Below are positions 1 through 8,317 of a DNA stretch of 64,000 nt, piece after piece. This DNA comes from Acidimicrobiia bacterium. Lineage in GTDB: Bacteria; Actinomycetota; Acidimicrobiia; UBA2766. How positions within the stretch are numbered: position 1 is the first letter of the stretch; each line of letters opens with the position of its first letter. Both the position numbers and the translations under genes were made by a program. The stretch is from NCBI GenBank assembly GCA_020850945.1, contig JADZDR010000064.1, forward strand, positions 1-64,000, given 5' to 3'. The notes under the pieces were generated by a model. The model saw only the letters and a list, made by a program, of their open reading frames with translations. It made no database searches and had not been told where the DNA came from.

Positions 1-441
1 CTCCTTCACGGTATCCCACTGCTCGGCCGAGACCCGGAATACGGTCCCGAGGGGAAGTCGGATGATGGAAGCCTGGGCGAAGGCAGGCTCGAGGAGGAGG
101 TCGGCTCTCAGGACGGGGGCGCTGCGCATGTCCACCGTCAGGGCCAGGGGCACGAACGGCCCCGGGAAGTGCCCCTCCCCGCTCCCCTCGAAGAGGTCAC
201 CGCACACGTGGCCCGCCGCGACGATCCCCCAGAGCTTCTCGACCGGCGGGTAGCCCTTCGTGCGCCAGAGGAGAGCGATGTCACCGAGGCGCATCTCGCC
301 CCCGTACTTCGGGCAGTACCACGAGTCCATGTACTCGAGGATCGAGATCTCACCGGCGTCGAGCCGGGCGAGCTCGTCGCGGCTCGGCCAGTACTCCGGG
401 TTCCACTGGAAGATCCAGATGCTCCGCTCGCCAGCTCCCAT
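1..441 (-). CDS. EVE-like domain protein, C-terminus beyond the window
   Basis: The frame is open for 147 codons from an ATG at 441 to the window edge, so the 3' end is missing. The visible part starts with a WIFQWNPEYW segment, then a GDIALLWRTKG stretch, a GIVAAGHV strand and an IIRLPLGTVFRVSAEQWDTV segment. This order (Trp-rich start, GD..LWR.. core, GI.A.G strand, PLGT..P...WD) is typical of EVE/PUA-like domains that are often fused to HNH or McrB-type nucleases in defence or modified-base reading proteins. Known of the family: EVE domains bind modified bases. Inferred here: a nucleic-acid binding module whose partner domain would lie beyond the window. It is divergent from the hemerythrin-like gene at 529. 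Confidence 0.65.
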   Translation of the reverse strand, partial: MGAGERSIWIFQWNPEYWPSRDELARLDAGEISILEYMDSWYCPKYGGEMRLGDIALLWRTKGYPPVEKLWGIVAAGHVCGDLFEGSGEGHFPGPFVPLALTVDMRSAPVLRADLLLEPAFAQASIIRLPLGTVFRVSAEQWDTVKE

Positions 442-528
442 CCGCACACTCCTCTGCTCGGGGAGATCTTCGCATGCGGGTGGGACGCGACCCGCGCATA
501 CGTTGGAGGTGACGGAAGGACGAGCGGC

Positions 529-741
529 ATGTGCGACTACTGCGGGTGCCGCGAACAGCCGATCATCGTCCGCTTCGCCCGGGACCACGAAGAGCTCATG
601 CACCGCGCGCGGATCGTCGCCACCCTGCGCCGTCATATCGAGGTCGAGGAGCATGACATCTTCCCCGCGTCCCTCGTCTACCTCGGTCCCGAGGACTGGG
701 AAGTGATCGAATCAGCGGACCCCGAGGCGAGCCCCTCCTGA
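529..741 (+). CDS. Very short hemerythrin-like protein (70 aa)
   Basis: The protein opens with the MCDYCGCR signature seen at the N-terminus of a family of small actinobacterial hemerythrin-domain proteins. It then has a DHEEL helix (H20) and an RRHIEVEEHDIFPA helix (H36, E40, E41) and ends at residue 70. Relatives are usually well over 100 residues and carry a longer helix between the two His-containing segments. Here the segments are almost joined, so only about half of the four-helix bundle and half of the di-iron ligands are visible. The ATG at 529 is preceded by GAAGGA at a normal distance. It converges with the PEP-utilising gene, 11 bp away. It may be an internally deleted copy or a dimer-forming half-bundle; the sequence does not decide. 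Confidence 0.7.
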   Translation: MCDYCGCREQPIIVRFARDHEELMHRARIVATLRRHIEVEEHDIFPASLVYLGPEDWEVIESADPEASPS

Positions 742-752
742 GGCGCGACGGC

Positions 753-3281
753 TCACGCCGGGCCCGTCTCGACGACCGTGCCCGCCGAGCCGTCGACGGC
801 GACGTGGGTCCCGTCCACCCAGCGCTCGGTCGCACCGGGTACGCCCATCACAGCCGGAATCCCGTACTCGCGGGCCAGGAGGGCGCCGTGGCTGAGCGGC
901 CCCCCGGTCGTCGTGACGACCCCCGCGAGGAGGGGGAAGACCGGCGTCCAACCGGGATCGATGTTCCCCGCGACGAGGATGTCGCCCGGCTCGACGGCAT
1001 CCAGGTCCTCGATCGCCCGCACGACGCGCACCGGTCCTGCAGCCAGACCCCGGGCTGCGCCCACCCCGTCCGTGGCGCTGCCCGGCACGGCGTCGAGGGG
1101 ATCACCCTCGACGATCTCGCCCTCCGTCTCGACGCCGTCGAAGAGGTACGTGGCGGGCAGACGGTTGCGCCACGTGAGCCAGTGCCGTCTCCGCGTTTCG
1201 ATCTCGTCCCGGAGTCCGTCGATGCTCTCGTCCCGCGCGAGGCGGCGCAACTCGTCCGCCTCGACGAGGAACACGTCGTCGGCCACACCGATGACACCCC
1301 GCGCGGCGAGGCGGCGTCCCTGCTCGAGGACGAGCCTGCGGAGATGGGCGAGGATGTAGTCGAGGTGGTAGCGCTGGTTCTCCCTATAGGCCGTGAAGAG
1401 GCGCGTCCAGTGGACGAGGCGGCGCAGGACCTGAGTCTGCAGGGCGCCGAACGCGCCACGGCCGGCGCGACCGAGTGCTGTGCGCAGGGCGGCGTGGCTG
1501 CGCACGACGGCCGCCGCTTCGAGCTCCGCCGGGTTCGCCGGCAGGTCGGGATCGCGGAGCTGCGCGCGGATGAACCCGACGAAGACATCCGGGGTCTCGA
1601 CCCAGCGTGGTCGCGAGATCTCACGTGAGTCCGAGCGGTGGCCGTGGCGGTCGAGGAAGGAATCCAACTCCCGCCACAACCCCGAGTCGGGGAACGACGT
1701 GCGCAGAGCCACGTAGTCGGTGCCCGCCCGGATCGCCTGTGCCAGATTCGTGTCGTCTCGCGCGATCCTGCCGAGCTCCCACACCTCACGGTTGATGCGT
1801 GCTGTGTGCGTGTCGGGCAGGCCGCCGATGACATCCCCGTAGAGAGCACCGTCTTCGTCGCCTGCCCAACGGCGGAGGAGGTCGGAGAGGACCGCGTGCA
1901 GGAGCGGGTTGTAGCGGGCCATACCCCAGCGGATCACGCGGAAGTGCTCGATGCCGAACGCCTCGACCTCGTCCATCTGCGCCTCCCACGCCTCCGTGGT
2001 GAGTGCCGTGTAGTCCTGGGAGAGCTCGGGGCGGATGAACTCCTCGATGCGGCCGCAGTGACGTTCGAGTGCAGCCACGTTGCGGTGCATCCTGCCCCGC
2101 GGGTCACGCCACGGTGCGAGCAGCCAGCCCAGGAAGTACCGGGGCACGAACGGCTCGGCCATGAGCCGCTCCGTCCACAGCGGCGTGAACCACGCATCGG
2201 CCTGTCCGGCGCGGGCCTCCTTCGGGACGCACTGGAGGAGCTTCGCCACGTACGCGCCGTTCATGTACGAGTAGCCCTCGTGGCGGAGGACCGACTCCAC
2301 TCCCTCCATGTCACGGCGGCCCATGAGCCGGGCCTGCTCGGCCATCGTGTATTCGGCGATCCAGTGGCCCATGAGCGTGAAGCCGAGGGGCAGCGAGTAC
2401 TCGGCGAGGTACTCGTCCCCGAACTTCCGCGTGGAGACGACCCGCGGGTTCTCGGGCGGCAACCCCGTGATCGGCCGCTGCTGGAGGACGACGAGCTCGT
2501 CACCGCTGATCGCCCACTCGATGTCCTGGCGGGTACCGAGGCGAGCCGTCACCCGGCGCGCCGTCTCCCAGAGGAGGCCGACGTGGCGGTCGGTGAGGCA
2601 GGGGGCAGCGCGGGCCCCGTCCGGCACAGCCGATTCCACGACCCCCTCACCGGCCCGCCAGTCGAGCCTGTGTGCCTTCGTGCCGATCCGGCGTTCGCGG
2701 ACTCGGCCCGTGGACCGCTCGACAACGAGGTGGTCGGGGTCGGCGCGTCCGGACACGACGCTCTCGCCGAGACCGTAGGAGGCGTCGAGAACGATCTCGT
2801 CGGCGAAGGGACGGGACGGATTCGCCGTGAGCATGACGCCGGAGACGTCGGGCGTGACGAGCCGTTGCACGAGGACGGCCATCTGCGCCTGCGTCGCCAC
2901 GCCGCGCTCTGCCCGGTACACGGAGGCGGCATCGCTGTGGAGGGACCTGCGGCAGGTCTCGACCGCGCGCACGAGTGCCTCGCAGTCCTGCACGCCGAGC
3001 TCGGTCGTGTAAACGCCCGCGAAGGACGCTTCCTCGAGGTCCTCGGCCGTCGCCGAGGACCGCACGGCGAGAACGGGGTGACCGCCGTACGCCGCGAGAT
3101 CGTTCCAGAGGCGGCGCAGAGCCCCTTCCGTCACCGCGTCGACATCCACCTCGTCCGTCGCCGCGACGCACCACGTGTGGGGTGCGGGCAGGTCGGCTCG
3201 GAGGAGTCGCACGATCCCGCAGCCCTTGCCGCCGATCACCGTCACGTCCTCGGGGGTCTCGGACGTGAGCTCGAGGATCAC
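753..3281 (-). CDS. PEP synthase / rifampin phosphotransferase-like enzyme
   Basis: This 842-residue protein has an N-terminal PPDK/PEP-synthase ATP-grasp domain (about residues 1-285). It shows a GGKGCGIVRLLRADLPAP start, the AVRSSATAEDLEEASFAG substrate segment and a VLQQRPITG end. A long middle region follows (about 290-730), then a C-terminal phosphohistidine swivel domain with GGPLSHGALLARE, where H798 is the expected phospho-acceptor. The three-part order and length resemble rifampin phosphotransferase (about 867 aa) more than classical PEP synthase, because no TIM-barrel PEP-binding domain is evident. Expected chemistry: ATP-dependent phosphoryl transfer through His to a small molecule. 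The substrate cannot be told. It lies 16 bp downstream of the lipocalin-like gene on the same strand, so the two probably form an operon. Confidence 0.85.
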   Translation of the reverse strand: MILELTSETPEDVTVIGGKGCGIVRLLRADLPAPHTWCVAATDEVDVDAVTEGALRRLWNDLAAYGGHPVLAVRSSATAEDLEEASFAGVYTTELGVQDCEALVRAVETCRRSLHSDAASVYRAERGVATQAQMAVLVQRLVTPDVSGVMLTANPSRPFADEIVLDASYGLGESVVSGRADPDHLVVERSTGRVRERRIGTKAHRLDWRAGEGVVESAVPDGARAAPCLTDRHVGLLWETARRVTARLGTRQDIEWAISGDELVVLQQRPITGLPPENPRVVSTRKFGDEYLAEYSLPLGFTLMGHWIAEYTMAEQARLMGRRDMEGVESVLRHEGYSYMNGAYVAKLLQCVPKEARAGQADAWFTPLWTERLMAEPFVPRYFLGWLLAPWRDPRGRMHRNVAALERHCGRIEEFIRPELSQDYTALTTEAWEAQMDEVEAFGIEHFRVIRWGMARYNPLLHAVLSDLLRRWAGDEDGALYGDVIGGLPDTHTARINREVWELGRIARDDTNLAQAIRAGTDYVALRTSFPDSGLWRELDSFLDRHGHRSDSREISRPRWVETPDVFVGFIRAQLRDPDLPANPAELEAAAVVRSHAALRTALGRAGRGAFGALQTQVLRRLVHWTRLFTAYRENQRYHLDYILAHLRRLVLEQGRRLAARGVIGVADDVFLVEADELRRLARDESIDGLRDEIETRRRHWLTWRNRLPATYLFDGVETEGEIVEGDPLDAVPGSATDGVGAARGLAAGPVRVVRAIEDLDAVEPGDILVAGNIDPGWTPVFPLLAGVVTTTGGPLSHGALLAREYGIPAVMGVPGATERWVDGTHVAVDGSAGTVVETGPA

Positions 3282-3297
3282 GGCCCCGTCCTGGGGA

Positions 3298-4269
3298 TCA
3301 CGGCCTCACCGTCGACCTCACGAGGGGCCAGAGCTCGGGCAGGAGGCCGATCATGCCGAGGCGCCTCGGCCGCCACACGTGCTCGATCACACCGTGCCCG
3401 GGTCCCGACACGGTGGTCCCCGCCGGACCTCCGTCCATCTCGAAGCGGGCGCGGATCTCCTCGAGCCACGCGCCGTTGCGGGCGAGAGGGCAGCGGCCGA
3501 GGGCAGTCGCCTGCACGCGCCAGTCGACCCCGGCCGAATCGGTGAGCACGAGCCGTGCCGACTCGGGCAGGTGGGGGCGACGTCCCCACGTGTAGTCGAT
3601 CGCGATGTCCGTGAGATGGCGGGTTTCGCCGTCGTGGTGCACGAACCCGGCGGGGACGACGGTGCCGTCCGGGCCCCGCACCCGTGTCGCGTTGAACGCG
3701 GTGCCGTCCTCGAACTGGCCGCTCACCCAGTCCCAGCCCACGAGTGAGCCCCAGTCGCGTGGACCCCACGACTTGTCACGCTGCCCCCTCCCGTCGACAT
3801 CACTGCGGTGGCCACGGAACTCGGTCCAGCCGCGCACGGTACCGGCCTGCTCGAAGTGCTCGGCCGCCATCTCGGACCGGAAGCTCCCCTGCGAGTCGCC
3901 GAAGTCGAGAGGAGGAGTGGTCGCCTCCCACACGAGATCCATGGAGTGGGTTCCGTCGAGGCGGAGGCGGAAACGCGAGAGGGGTTCGAGGATCTCGAAG
4001 ACGAGGCGCCCGGCCCGGAACCCCTTGTCGGGGTTCTGATCCGTCCACGGTCCCTGCCGCCGCAGGTTCACCGCCGGATAGCAGAACTCGGGACGGCCTC
4101 CCCGGATGGAGAGGACGAGTCCGTCGACACGGTCGTCTGCGAAGCGGTAGCCGATCCGGGCGAGGCCGAGGACCTCCCTCTCGGGATCGGACCAGTTGAA
4201 GTAGAAGCTCTCCTGCCAGTGCGGCAGATCCCCGGCGGGATGGAGTGCCTCGTCCTCGGGCGAGATCAT
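3298..4269 (-). CDS. CrtC/AttH-like lipocalin-type protein (DUF7064-like)
   Basis: A 323-residue soluble protein with the motif GRGQRDKSWGPRDWGS (about residues 157-172) followed by a W-W-F stretch. This is the hallmark of the carotenoid 1,2-hydratase/AttH/DUF7064 group of double-lipocalin proteins. Members bind or hydrate hydrophobic ligands, and many actinobacterial members are uncharacterised and sit next to acyl-CoA or terpenoid genes. I chose the ATG at 4269 because GAGGGG lies just before it; a GTG at 4311 would add 14 residues without a ribosome site. It is first of two genes with the PEP-utilising enzyme, so a joint role in modifying a lipid or terpenoid is a guess. No signal peptide or membrane segment is seen. 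Confidence 0.65.
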   Translation of the reverse strand: MISPEDEALHPAGDLPHWQESFYFNWSDPEREVLGLARIGYRFADDRVDGLVLSIRGGRPEFCYPAVNLRRQGPWTDQNPDKGFRAGRLVFEILEPLSRFRLRLDGTHSMDLVWEATTPPLDFGDSQGSFRSEMAAEHFEQAGTVRGWTEFRGHRSDVDGRGQRDKSWGPRDWGSLVGWDWVSGQFEDGTAFNATRVRGPDGTVVPAGFVHHDGETRHLTDIAIDYTWGRRPHLPESARLVLTDSAGVDWRVQATALGRCPLARNGAWLEEIRARFEMDGGPAGTTVSGPGHGVIEHVWRPRRLGMIGLLPELWPLVRSTVRP

Positions 4270-4378
4270 CAGCCCCCTCGCATGGACAGTGGCCGAACCG
4301 TACCGGCACACCCGCCGTGACTCCGAATCGCCCCGCTAAGGTGGCCCCGACCGGCCGAGGTCCCGGAGAGAGGAGGGC

Positions 4379-4990
4379 ATGATGACGCGTTCCAAGCTTC
4401 GTCTGGCAGGGGTTGTGACCGTAGGTCTGGCGGCGACGGCGTCCATCTCCCTCTGGTCGGCCGCGCCGGTTGCCGCGCACACGGGCCGGTCGGCGGCGAG
4501 CGTCGCGGACGGCATCTCCCACCCCGTCTCAGGCATCGACCACCTTCTCGCCATGGTCGCGGTCGGTGTGCTCGCAGCCGGGGTGCGCGATCGGAGGGTT
4601 GCGTGGCTGACCCCCGTCGGATTCGTCATCGGCATGATCGGAGGTGGGCTGCTCGGCGTGGATGCCGGCTCGATGGCTGCAGTCGAGATCGCGATCGCGC
4701 TCACCGTCGTCACCCTCGGCCTCGGCCTCGCCACCTCTCCTCGCGTATCCGGGTGGTGGCTGCCCGTGGCCGCCATGGCGCTCGGATCGGTGCACGGATA
4801 CGCGCACGGTGCCGAGCTCCCGGCCGGGGCTGTACCCGTCCTCTACGTGGCCGGCTTCGTCTGCATGACGGCTCTCCTCCACGCCGCCGGCGCCGGGATC
4901 GGACTGTTCTTGCGCCGTGTGCCGACGGCGCGTCTGGCAGCGGGTGGGCTCGTCGCCCTCGCCGGTGTCGCTCTCCTCGTCGGCGGCTGA
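4379..4990 (+). CDS. HupE/UreJ-like membrane protein
   Basis: A 203-residue protein with a signal-like first helix ending in AAPVAAHTG, then the family motif HPVSGIDHLLAMVAVGVLA and about five further hydrophobic helices. A second His-containing helix reads ALGSVHGYAHGAE. HupE/UreJ proteins are small polytopic membrane proteins; characterised members move nickel or cobalt for hydrogenase or urease. Neither enzyme is encoded nearby, so the metal is unknown. A GAGAGGAGGG ribosome site precedes two consecutive ATG codons at 4379 and 4382. A possible -10 (TAAGGT, 4337-4342) lies upstream. The stop codon sits in the loop of a terminator-like hairpin. Confidence 0.85.
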   Translation: MMTRSKLRLAGVVTVGLAATASISLWSAAPVAAHTGRSAASVADGISHPVSGIDHLLAMVAVGVLAAGVRDRRVAWLTPVGFVIGMIGGGLLGVDAGSMAAVEIAIALTVVTLGLGLATSPRVSGWWLPVAAMALGSVHGYAHGAELPAGAVPVLYVAGFVCMTALLHAAGAGIGLFLRRVPTARLAAGGLVALAGVALLVGG

Positions 4991-4998
4991 GGCCGCCG
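4981..4998 (+). terminator. Hairpin enclosing the hupE-like stop codon
   Basis: CGGCGGC, then TGAG, then GCCGCCG: a perfect 7-bp GC stem with a 4-nt loop that contains the stop codon. There is no T-run after it, which is common for terminators in high-GC actinobacteria. It separates this gene from the convergent ABC ATPase, together with the palindrome just downstream. Confidence 0.45.
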
Positions 4999-5024
4999 CC
5001 CCGGTGATGGTGTCGTCACGGAGA

Positions 5025-5070
5025 GACTGGGTACCTGAGCGGCGATATATCGCCGCTCAGGTACCCAGTC
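5025..5070. repeat. Perfect 46-bp palindrome, copy 1 of a two-copy repeat
   Basis: The sequence reads the same on both strands from 5025 to 5070, with no unpaired centre. The arms contain GGTACCTGAGCGGCGATA and the centre is GATATATC. Its inner 42 bp (5027-5068) occur again, identical, at 22978-23019. It lies between the convergent hupE-like gene and the ABC ATPase. It could be a bidirectional terminator, a protein-binding site or a REP-like dispersed element. No transposase or short direct repeat was seen beside it. Confidence 0.95.
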
Positions 5071-5080
5071 GTGGTGTCCG

Positions 5081-5758
5081 TCAGCAACGCACGGTGCCGT
5101 CGAGGATCTCCACAGTGCGGTCCGTGAAGTCGACCATGCGTACGTCGTGCGTGACCATGATCCCCGCCTTGTGGCGGCTCCTGATCTCGTGCGCGAGCAG
5201 CTCGACGACTGCCGTACCGAGCTTCGTGTCGAGGTTCGCGGTCGGTTCGTCGACGAGGATCACGTCGGGATCGTTCATGAGTGCCCGCCCGATCGCGACC
5301 CGCTGACGTTCCCCACCCGAAAGCCGGCTCGGCACCTGGTTGCGTACGCCTGCGAGACCCAACTCGTCGAGAAGCCGGGCAACACGCGCCTGCGCTTCGT
5401 GCCGTGGGACCGACGCGAACTGGGCGGCCACGAGCATGTTCTCCGCTGCCGTGAGGAACGGCACGAGGTTGAAGTGCTGGAAGACGAACCCGATGCGTCT
5501 CGCGCGGAACCCGGACCGGGCACGCGCGGTCAGGCGAGTGACGTCCTCGCCGGCAACCGTGACCTCACCGGAGGTGGGGGTGAGGAGGGCGCCCACGATG
5601 GAGAGCAGTGTCGTCTTGCCCGAACCCGACGGCCCGAGCAGCGCCATGAACTCGCCCTCGTGAAGGTGGATCGAGGCCTCGCGCAGTGCCGTCGTCGCGG
5701 CATGCCCGGACCCGTAGACCTTGCTCACGTCACGCGTCACGACGACCTGCTCAGTCAC
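5081..5758 (-). CDS. ABC exporter ATP-binding subunit (LolD/MacB type)
   Basis: A 225-residue nucleotide-binding domain with Walker A GPSGSGKTT, Q-loop VFQHFNLVPF, signature LSGGERQR, Walker B VILVDEPTA, and an H-loop in MVTHD. The HFNLVPFLTAAEN region and length are typical of ATPases that pair with FtsX/MacB-type permeases in lipoprotein or antimicrobial export. The GTG at 5758 is used because GGAGGAG precedes it and it overlaps the upstream permease stop by 8 bp, which indicates translational coupling. It is the last gene of a three-gene operon with two permeases. The exported substrate is unknown. Confidence 0.92.
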   Translation of the reverse strand: MTEQVVVTRDVSKVYGSGHAATTALREASIHLHEGEFMALLGPSGSGKTTLLSIVGALLTPTSGEVTVAGEDVTRLTARARSGFRARRIGFVFQHFNLVPFLTAAENMLVAAQFASVPRHEAQARVARLLDELGLAGVRNQVPSRLSGGERQRVAIGRALMNDPDVILVDEPTANLDTKLGTAVVELLAHEIRSRHKAGIMVTHDVRMVDFTDRTVEILDGTVRC

Positions 5759-6893
5759 CGGCTCCTCCGATTGCGTTCGCGGGGTCGATCCGCGAGATGC
5801 GCCTGAAGGAGAGCAGGGCACCGATCACCGAAACCGTGGCCGTGAGCAACCCCACGGTCAGCCAGGCCTGCGTGTCGACGGTGAAGGGAAGCTCCGGGGG
5901 GAGAGCCGCCCCGACGAGGAGCGTGAGGGCAGCCGCGCCGAGGAAGGCCGGGATCGCGAGGAGGAGGCTCTGGGCGAGGACGGACGCGGTGAGGTCGCGG
6001 GTGCGGGCACCGATCGCCTTCAGGATGCCGATCTGCTCGGACTTCTCGAGTGTGATCAGGGCGAAGAACAACGTGATGACGATCGCGGTGGCGAGGTATG
6101 TCATGCCCACGATCGTGAGAAAGGTACGGCGTTGTTCGCTGAACCCCGGCAGTGCCGCGATCGCGTCCGCGGTCGTCACGGATTCCGTGTGGGTGAGCCC
6201 AGAGTCGAGGGCCTGCGCGACGGCGTCCGGGTCGGCCCCGCTCTCGACGTCGATCGCGAGCAGGTTCGCGCGCTGGTCATCGCTCACCCGTTCCGGTCGT
6301 ACCGCGACGAGGAGCTCCTCCCACGTGTCGAGCCCGACCCAGAGGGTGGGCTGGAGCTGGAACGAGCTGTCCTCGACGAAACCCACGATCTCGATCGGCC
6401 GGTCGGACTCGGCGAAGTACACGACGTCGCCGAGGGCGACACCGTCGGTCCGGGCCCGTGCGTCGATGGCACCGACACCGGACTCGTCGGCACGGGGCAG
6501 GCGACCCGCGACGAGGTTGGCCGGCTCCCCCGGCGACCCGGGCTCGTACCCGAACACCGACATGTCGAAGAGATCGTCGGGGACGACCTCCACCTGCGTG
6601 CGACCGGTTCCGAAGAGGACACCGACCGCGCCGGCATCCGAGACACCGGACACCGATCTCGCCCGCTGCACGGCGGCGACCGGCACGGACGACCTGAACA
6701 GTGACTGGTCCACGCCGGCGTCGAAGGTGAGGAGGTCGGCGTCGAGGGCACGAATCGCGCCCGTCTGCCCGCTGTCGAGGCCCGCGAGCTGGCTCACGAG
6801 GAACAGGACGAGGACGTTGATGAGGAGGAGGGTGATGCCGACACTCAGGAACCTGCCCCGGCGGCGCAGGATCTCCTTCCAGGCGAGACGCAT
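5751..6893 (-). CDS. FtsX-like ABC permease (second of pair)
   Basis: A 380-residue MacB/FtsX-type permease: one N-terminal membrane helix (about residues 14-36), a large extracytoplasmic domain (about 40-250) and three C-terminal helices starting near residue 260. The conserved cytosolic turn EKSEQIGILKAIGARTRDL is the coupling-helix region of this family. The ATG at 6893 shares one base with the stop of the upstream permease (TGATG), so the two are coupled. With the neighbouring permease and ATPase it should form a heterodimeric exporter driving conformational work on a periplasmic or membrane substrate. Its N-terminal sequence MRLAWKEILRRRGRF is the usual basic start of such permeases. Confidence 0.9.
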   Translation of the reverse strand: MRLAWKEILRRRGRFLSVGITLLLINVLVLFLVSQLAGLDSGQTGAIRALDADLLTFDAGVDQSLFRSSVPVAAVQRARSVSGVSDAGAVGVLFGTGRTQVEVVPDDLFDMSVFGYEPGSPGEPANLVAGRLPRADESGVGAIDARARTDGVALGDVVYFAESDRPIEIVGFVEDSSFQLQPTLWVGLDTWEELLVAVRPERVSDDQRANLLAIDVESGADPDAVAQALDSGLTHTESVTTADAIAALPGFSEQRRTFLTIVGMTYLATAIVITLFFALITLEKSEQIGILKAIGARTRDLTASVLAQSLLLAIPAFLGAAALTLLVGAALPPELPFTVDTQAWLTVGLLTATVSVIGALLSFRRISRIDPANAIGGAGD

Positions 6894-8026
6894 CAGCGCA
6901 TCCTTCCCAAAGCTGCCTCCGCCGGGTCGATCGCGGCGATGCGGCGGATGGACACGAGACCCCCGCACAGACCACCCGCGAGGACGGTGCCGACGACCGT
7001 GACGACACGTACCGGGTCCACCGTCGCGGGGAGCCCACCCGCGAAGCCGGCCAGGGCGGCAGTGAGGAGAGCGGTCGCGATCGCGGAGGCGACGACGACG
7101 ACGGCTGCGATCTGGAGGAGGGTTGCACGGCCGAGACGCCACACCCCGGCGCCGACGGCCCGCAGGGTGCCGAACGCGGGGCGTTTCTGCACGGTGAAGA
7201 TCACGAAGAAGAAGCCAGTGACCACGACGACGATGATCCCCGTGGCCGAGATGACGAGGAGGAACGACATCGAGATCTCGTCCACGCCTGGAATCGCCGC
7301 CACGGCGTCGGAGCGGGTCAGGGCGACGGTGCCGGGAAGGGCCCGTTCGATCGCCGAGATGACCGTCGACGCGGAAGTGCCGGGGTCGAGTCGTACGGCG
7401 ACGACGTTCACGGGCAGGTCGGGGGGCGCGTCCGGGAACGTGGCAGCCTGCAGATCGCGGTACTGCTCGAAGTCCATGAGGAATGTCGGCTGGGCGAGGA
7501 AGCCCGCGTTCTCGGCCGTGCCGACGATTTCGAGCTCGACACCGGACGGATCGAATGTCACGCGGCTCCCGACGGGGTAGGTGGACGAGTTGCCGGCATC
7601 GACGAGGGTTTCCCCGGGGCCGGGCGTGGCGTCGGTCCGGGTGGGTGCGCCCGCCTCACCGGGTACGAAACCCACAGCGGTCACGGTCGTTCGCGTCGTA
7701 TCACGTCCGGTCCCACCCACGATCGTGAACGCACCCTCCACCCACGGCGCCGCACTCTCGACACCCTCGATGTCTGCGACGGACTCCTCGGAGCCCACGG
7801 GCAGGTTGGATGCCTCGACGTTGTTGCGCGAGGTGTCGCTGTACACGAGGACGTCGGTGTCCTGGCTCTCGAGCGCACCCGTGATCGCCCCCACGAGTGC
7901 ACCCGAGAGCGAGACGAGGAAGAGGAGGAGGAACACGAGGAGTGTCACGGCTCCCGTGAGGAGCGCGTACCGCACCTTCCGGCGCTTGATCTCGACCGTG
8001 GCGAGGTGGACGTGGGAGCTTCTCAT
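6893..8026 (-). CDS. FtsX-like ABC permease (first of pair)
   Basis: A 377-residue paralogue of the next permease with the same plan: a basic N-terminus (residues 1-20), a strong hydrophobic helix LLTGAVTLLVFLLLFLVSL, an extracytoplasmic domain of about 220 residues, and three C-terminal helices with the turn VQKRPAFGTLRAVGAGVWRL. It starts at ATG 8026. It leads a minus-strand operon: this permease, the second permease, the ATPase. The divergent lipoprotein gene at 8318 could be a partner, since exporters of this class often work with a surface lipoprotein, but that link rests on position alone. Confidence 0.88.
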   Translation of the reverse strand: MRSSHVHLATVEIKRRKVRYALLTGAVTLLVFLLLFLVSLSGALVGAITGALESQDTDVLVYSDTSRNNVEASNLPVGSEESVADIEGVESAAPWVEGAFTIVGGTGRDTTRTTVTAVGFVPGEAGAPTRTDATPGPGETLVDAGNSSTYPVGSRVTFDPSGVELEIVGTAENAGFLAQPTFLMDFEQYRDLQAATFPDAPPDLPVNVVAVRLDPGTSASTVISAIERALPGTVALTRSDAVAAIPGVDEISMSFLLVISATGIIVVVVTGFFFVIFTVQKRPAFGTLRAVGAGVWRLGRATLLQIAAVVVVASAIATALLTAALAGFAGGLPATVDPVRVVTVVGTVLAGGLCGGLVSIRRIAAIDPAEAALGRMR

Positions 8027-8317
8027 GAAATGACCGTGGCGGCGGACGGAACGGTGGATCGTGTGACGAGCCCGGAACTGCGTGTGCAGCGAAGTATGCC
8101 GTGGTCCCGGCGTGGGGGGCACCTCGCCGCAGCCTGTGATACGGTCCCGCATCGGAGGTGGGGGAGGGAGGACGCCGCGCGGTGTGGGCCCGGCTCGCGC
8201 TCCTGCCTGAGCTGCTCGCGTGCGCCTGCGCGATCCGGCTCGACTCCGCCCGCGCAGTTCGGGTGAACCGCGACCCCCTCGATCGGGGATAGGCTCTGCC
8301 GCCGAGGCGATACATTC
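8027..8317. other. Divergent intergenic region between permease operon and lipoprotein
   Basis: About 290 bp with no convincing gene. It must carry promoters for both directions. A TAGGCT (8290-8295) is a possible -10 for the lipoprotein gene. A purine-rich block around 8155-8170 has no start codon at a sensible distance. Confidence 0.5.

Noticed and set aside
1638-3545. Long plus-strand open frame antisense to the PEP-utilising gene
   Set aside because: Its composition is the mirror of the high-GC codon bias in the minus-strand gene, it has no domain, and the minus-strand protein is clearly conserved. Similar antisense frames at 9467-11326, 16941-18644, 25156-26442, 40531-42615, 41511-43271 and 57977-59257 were rejected for the same reason.
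5025-5070. Standard intrinsic terminator
   Set aside because: A perfect palindrome with no loop and no T-run, and exactly repeated elsewhere, is not a typical intrinsic terminator. A terminator role is still possible, so it is listed as a repeat.
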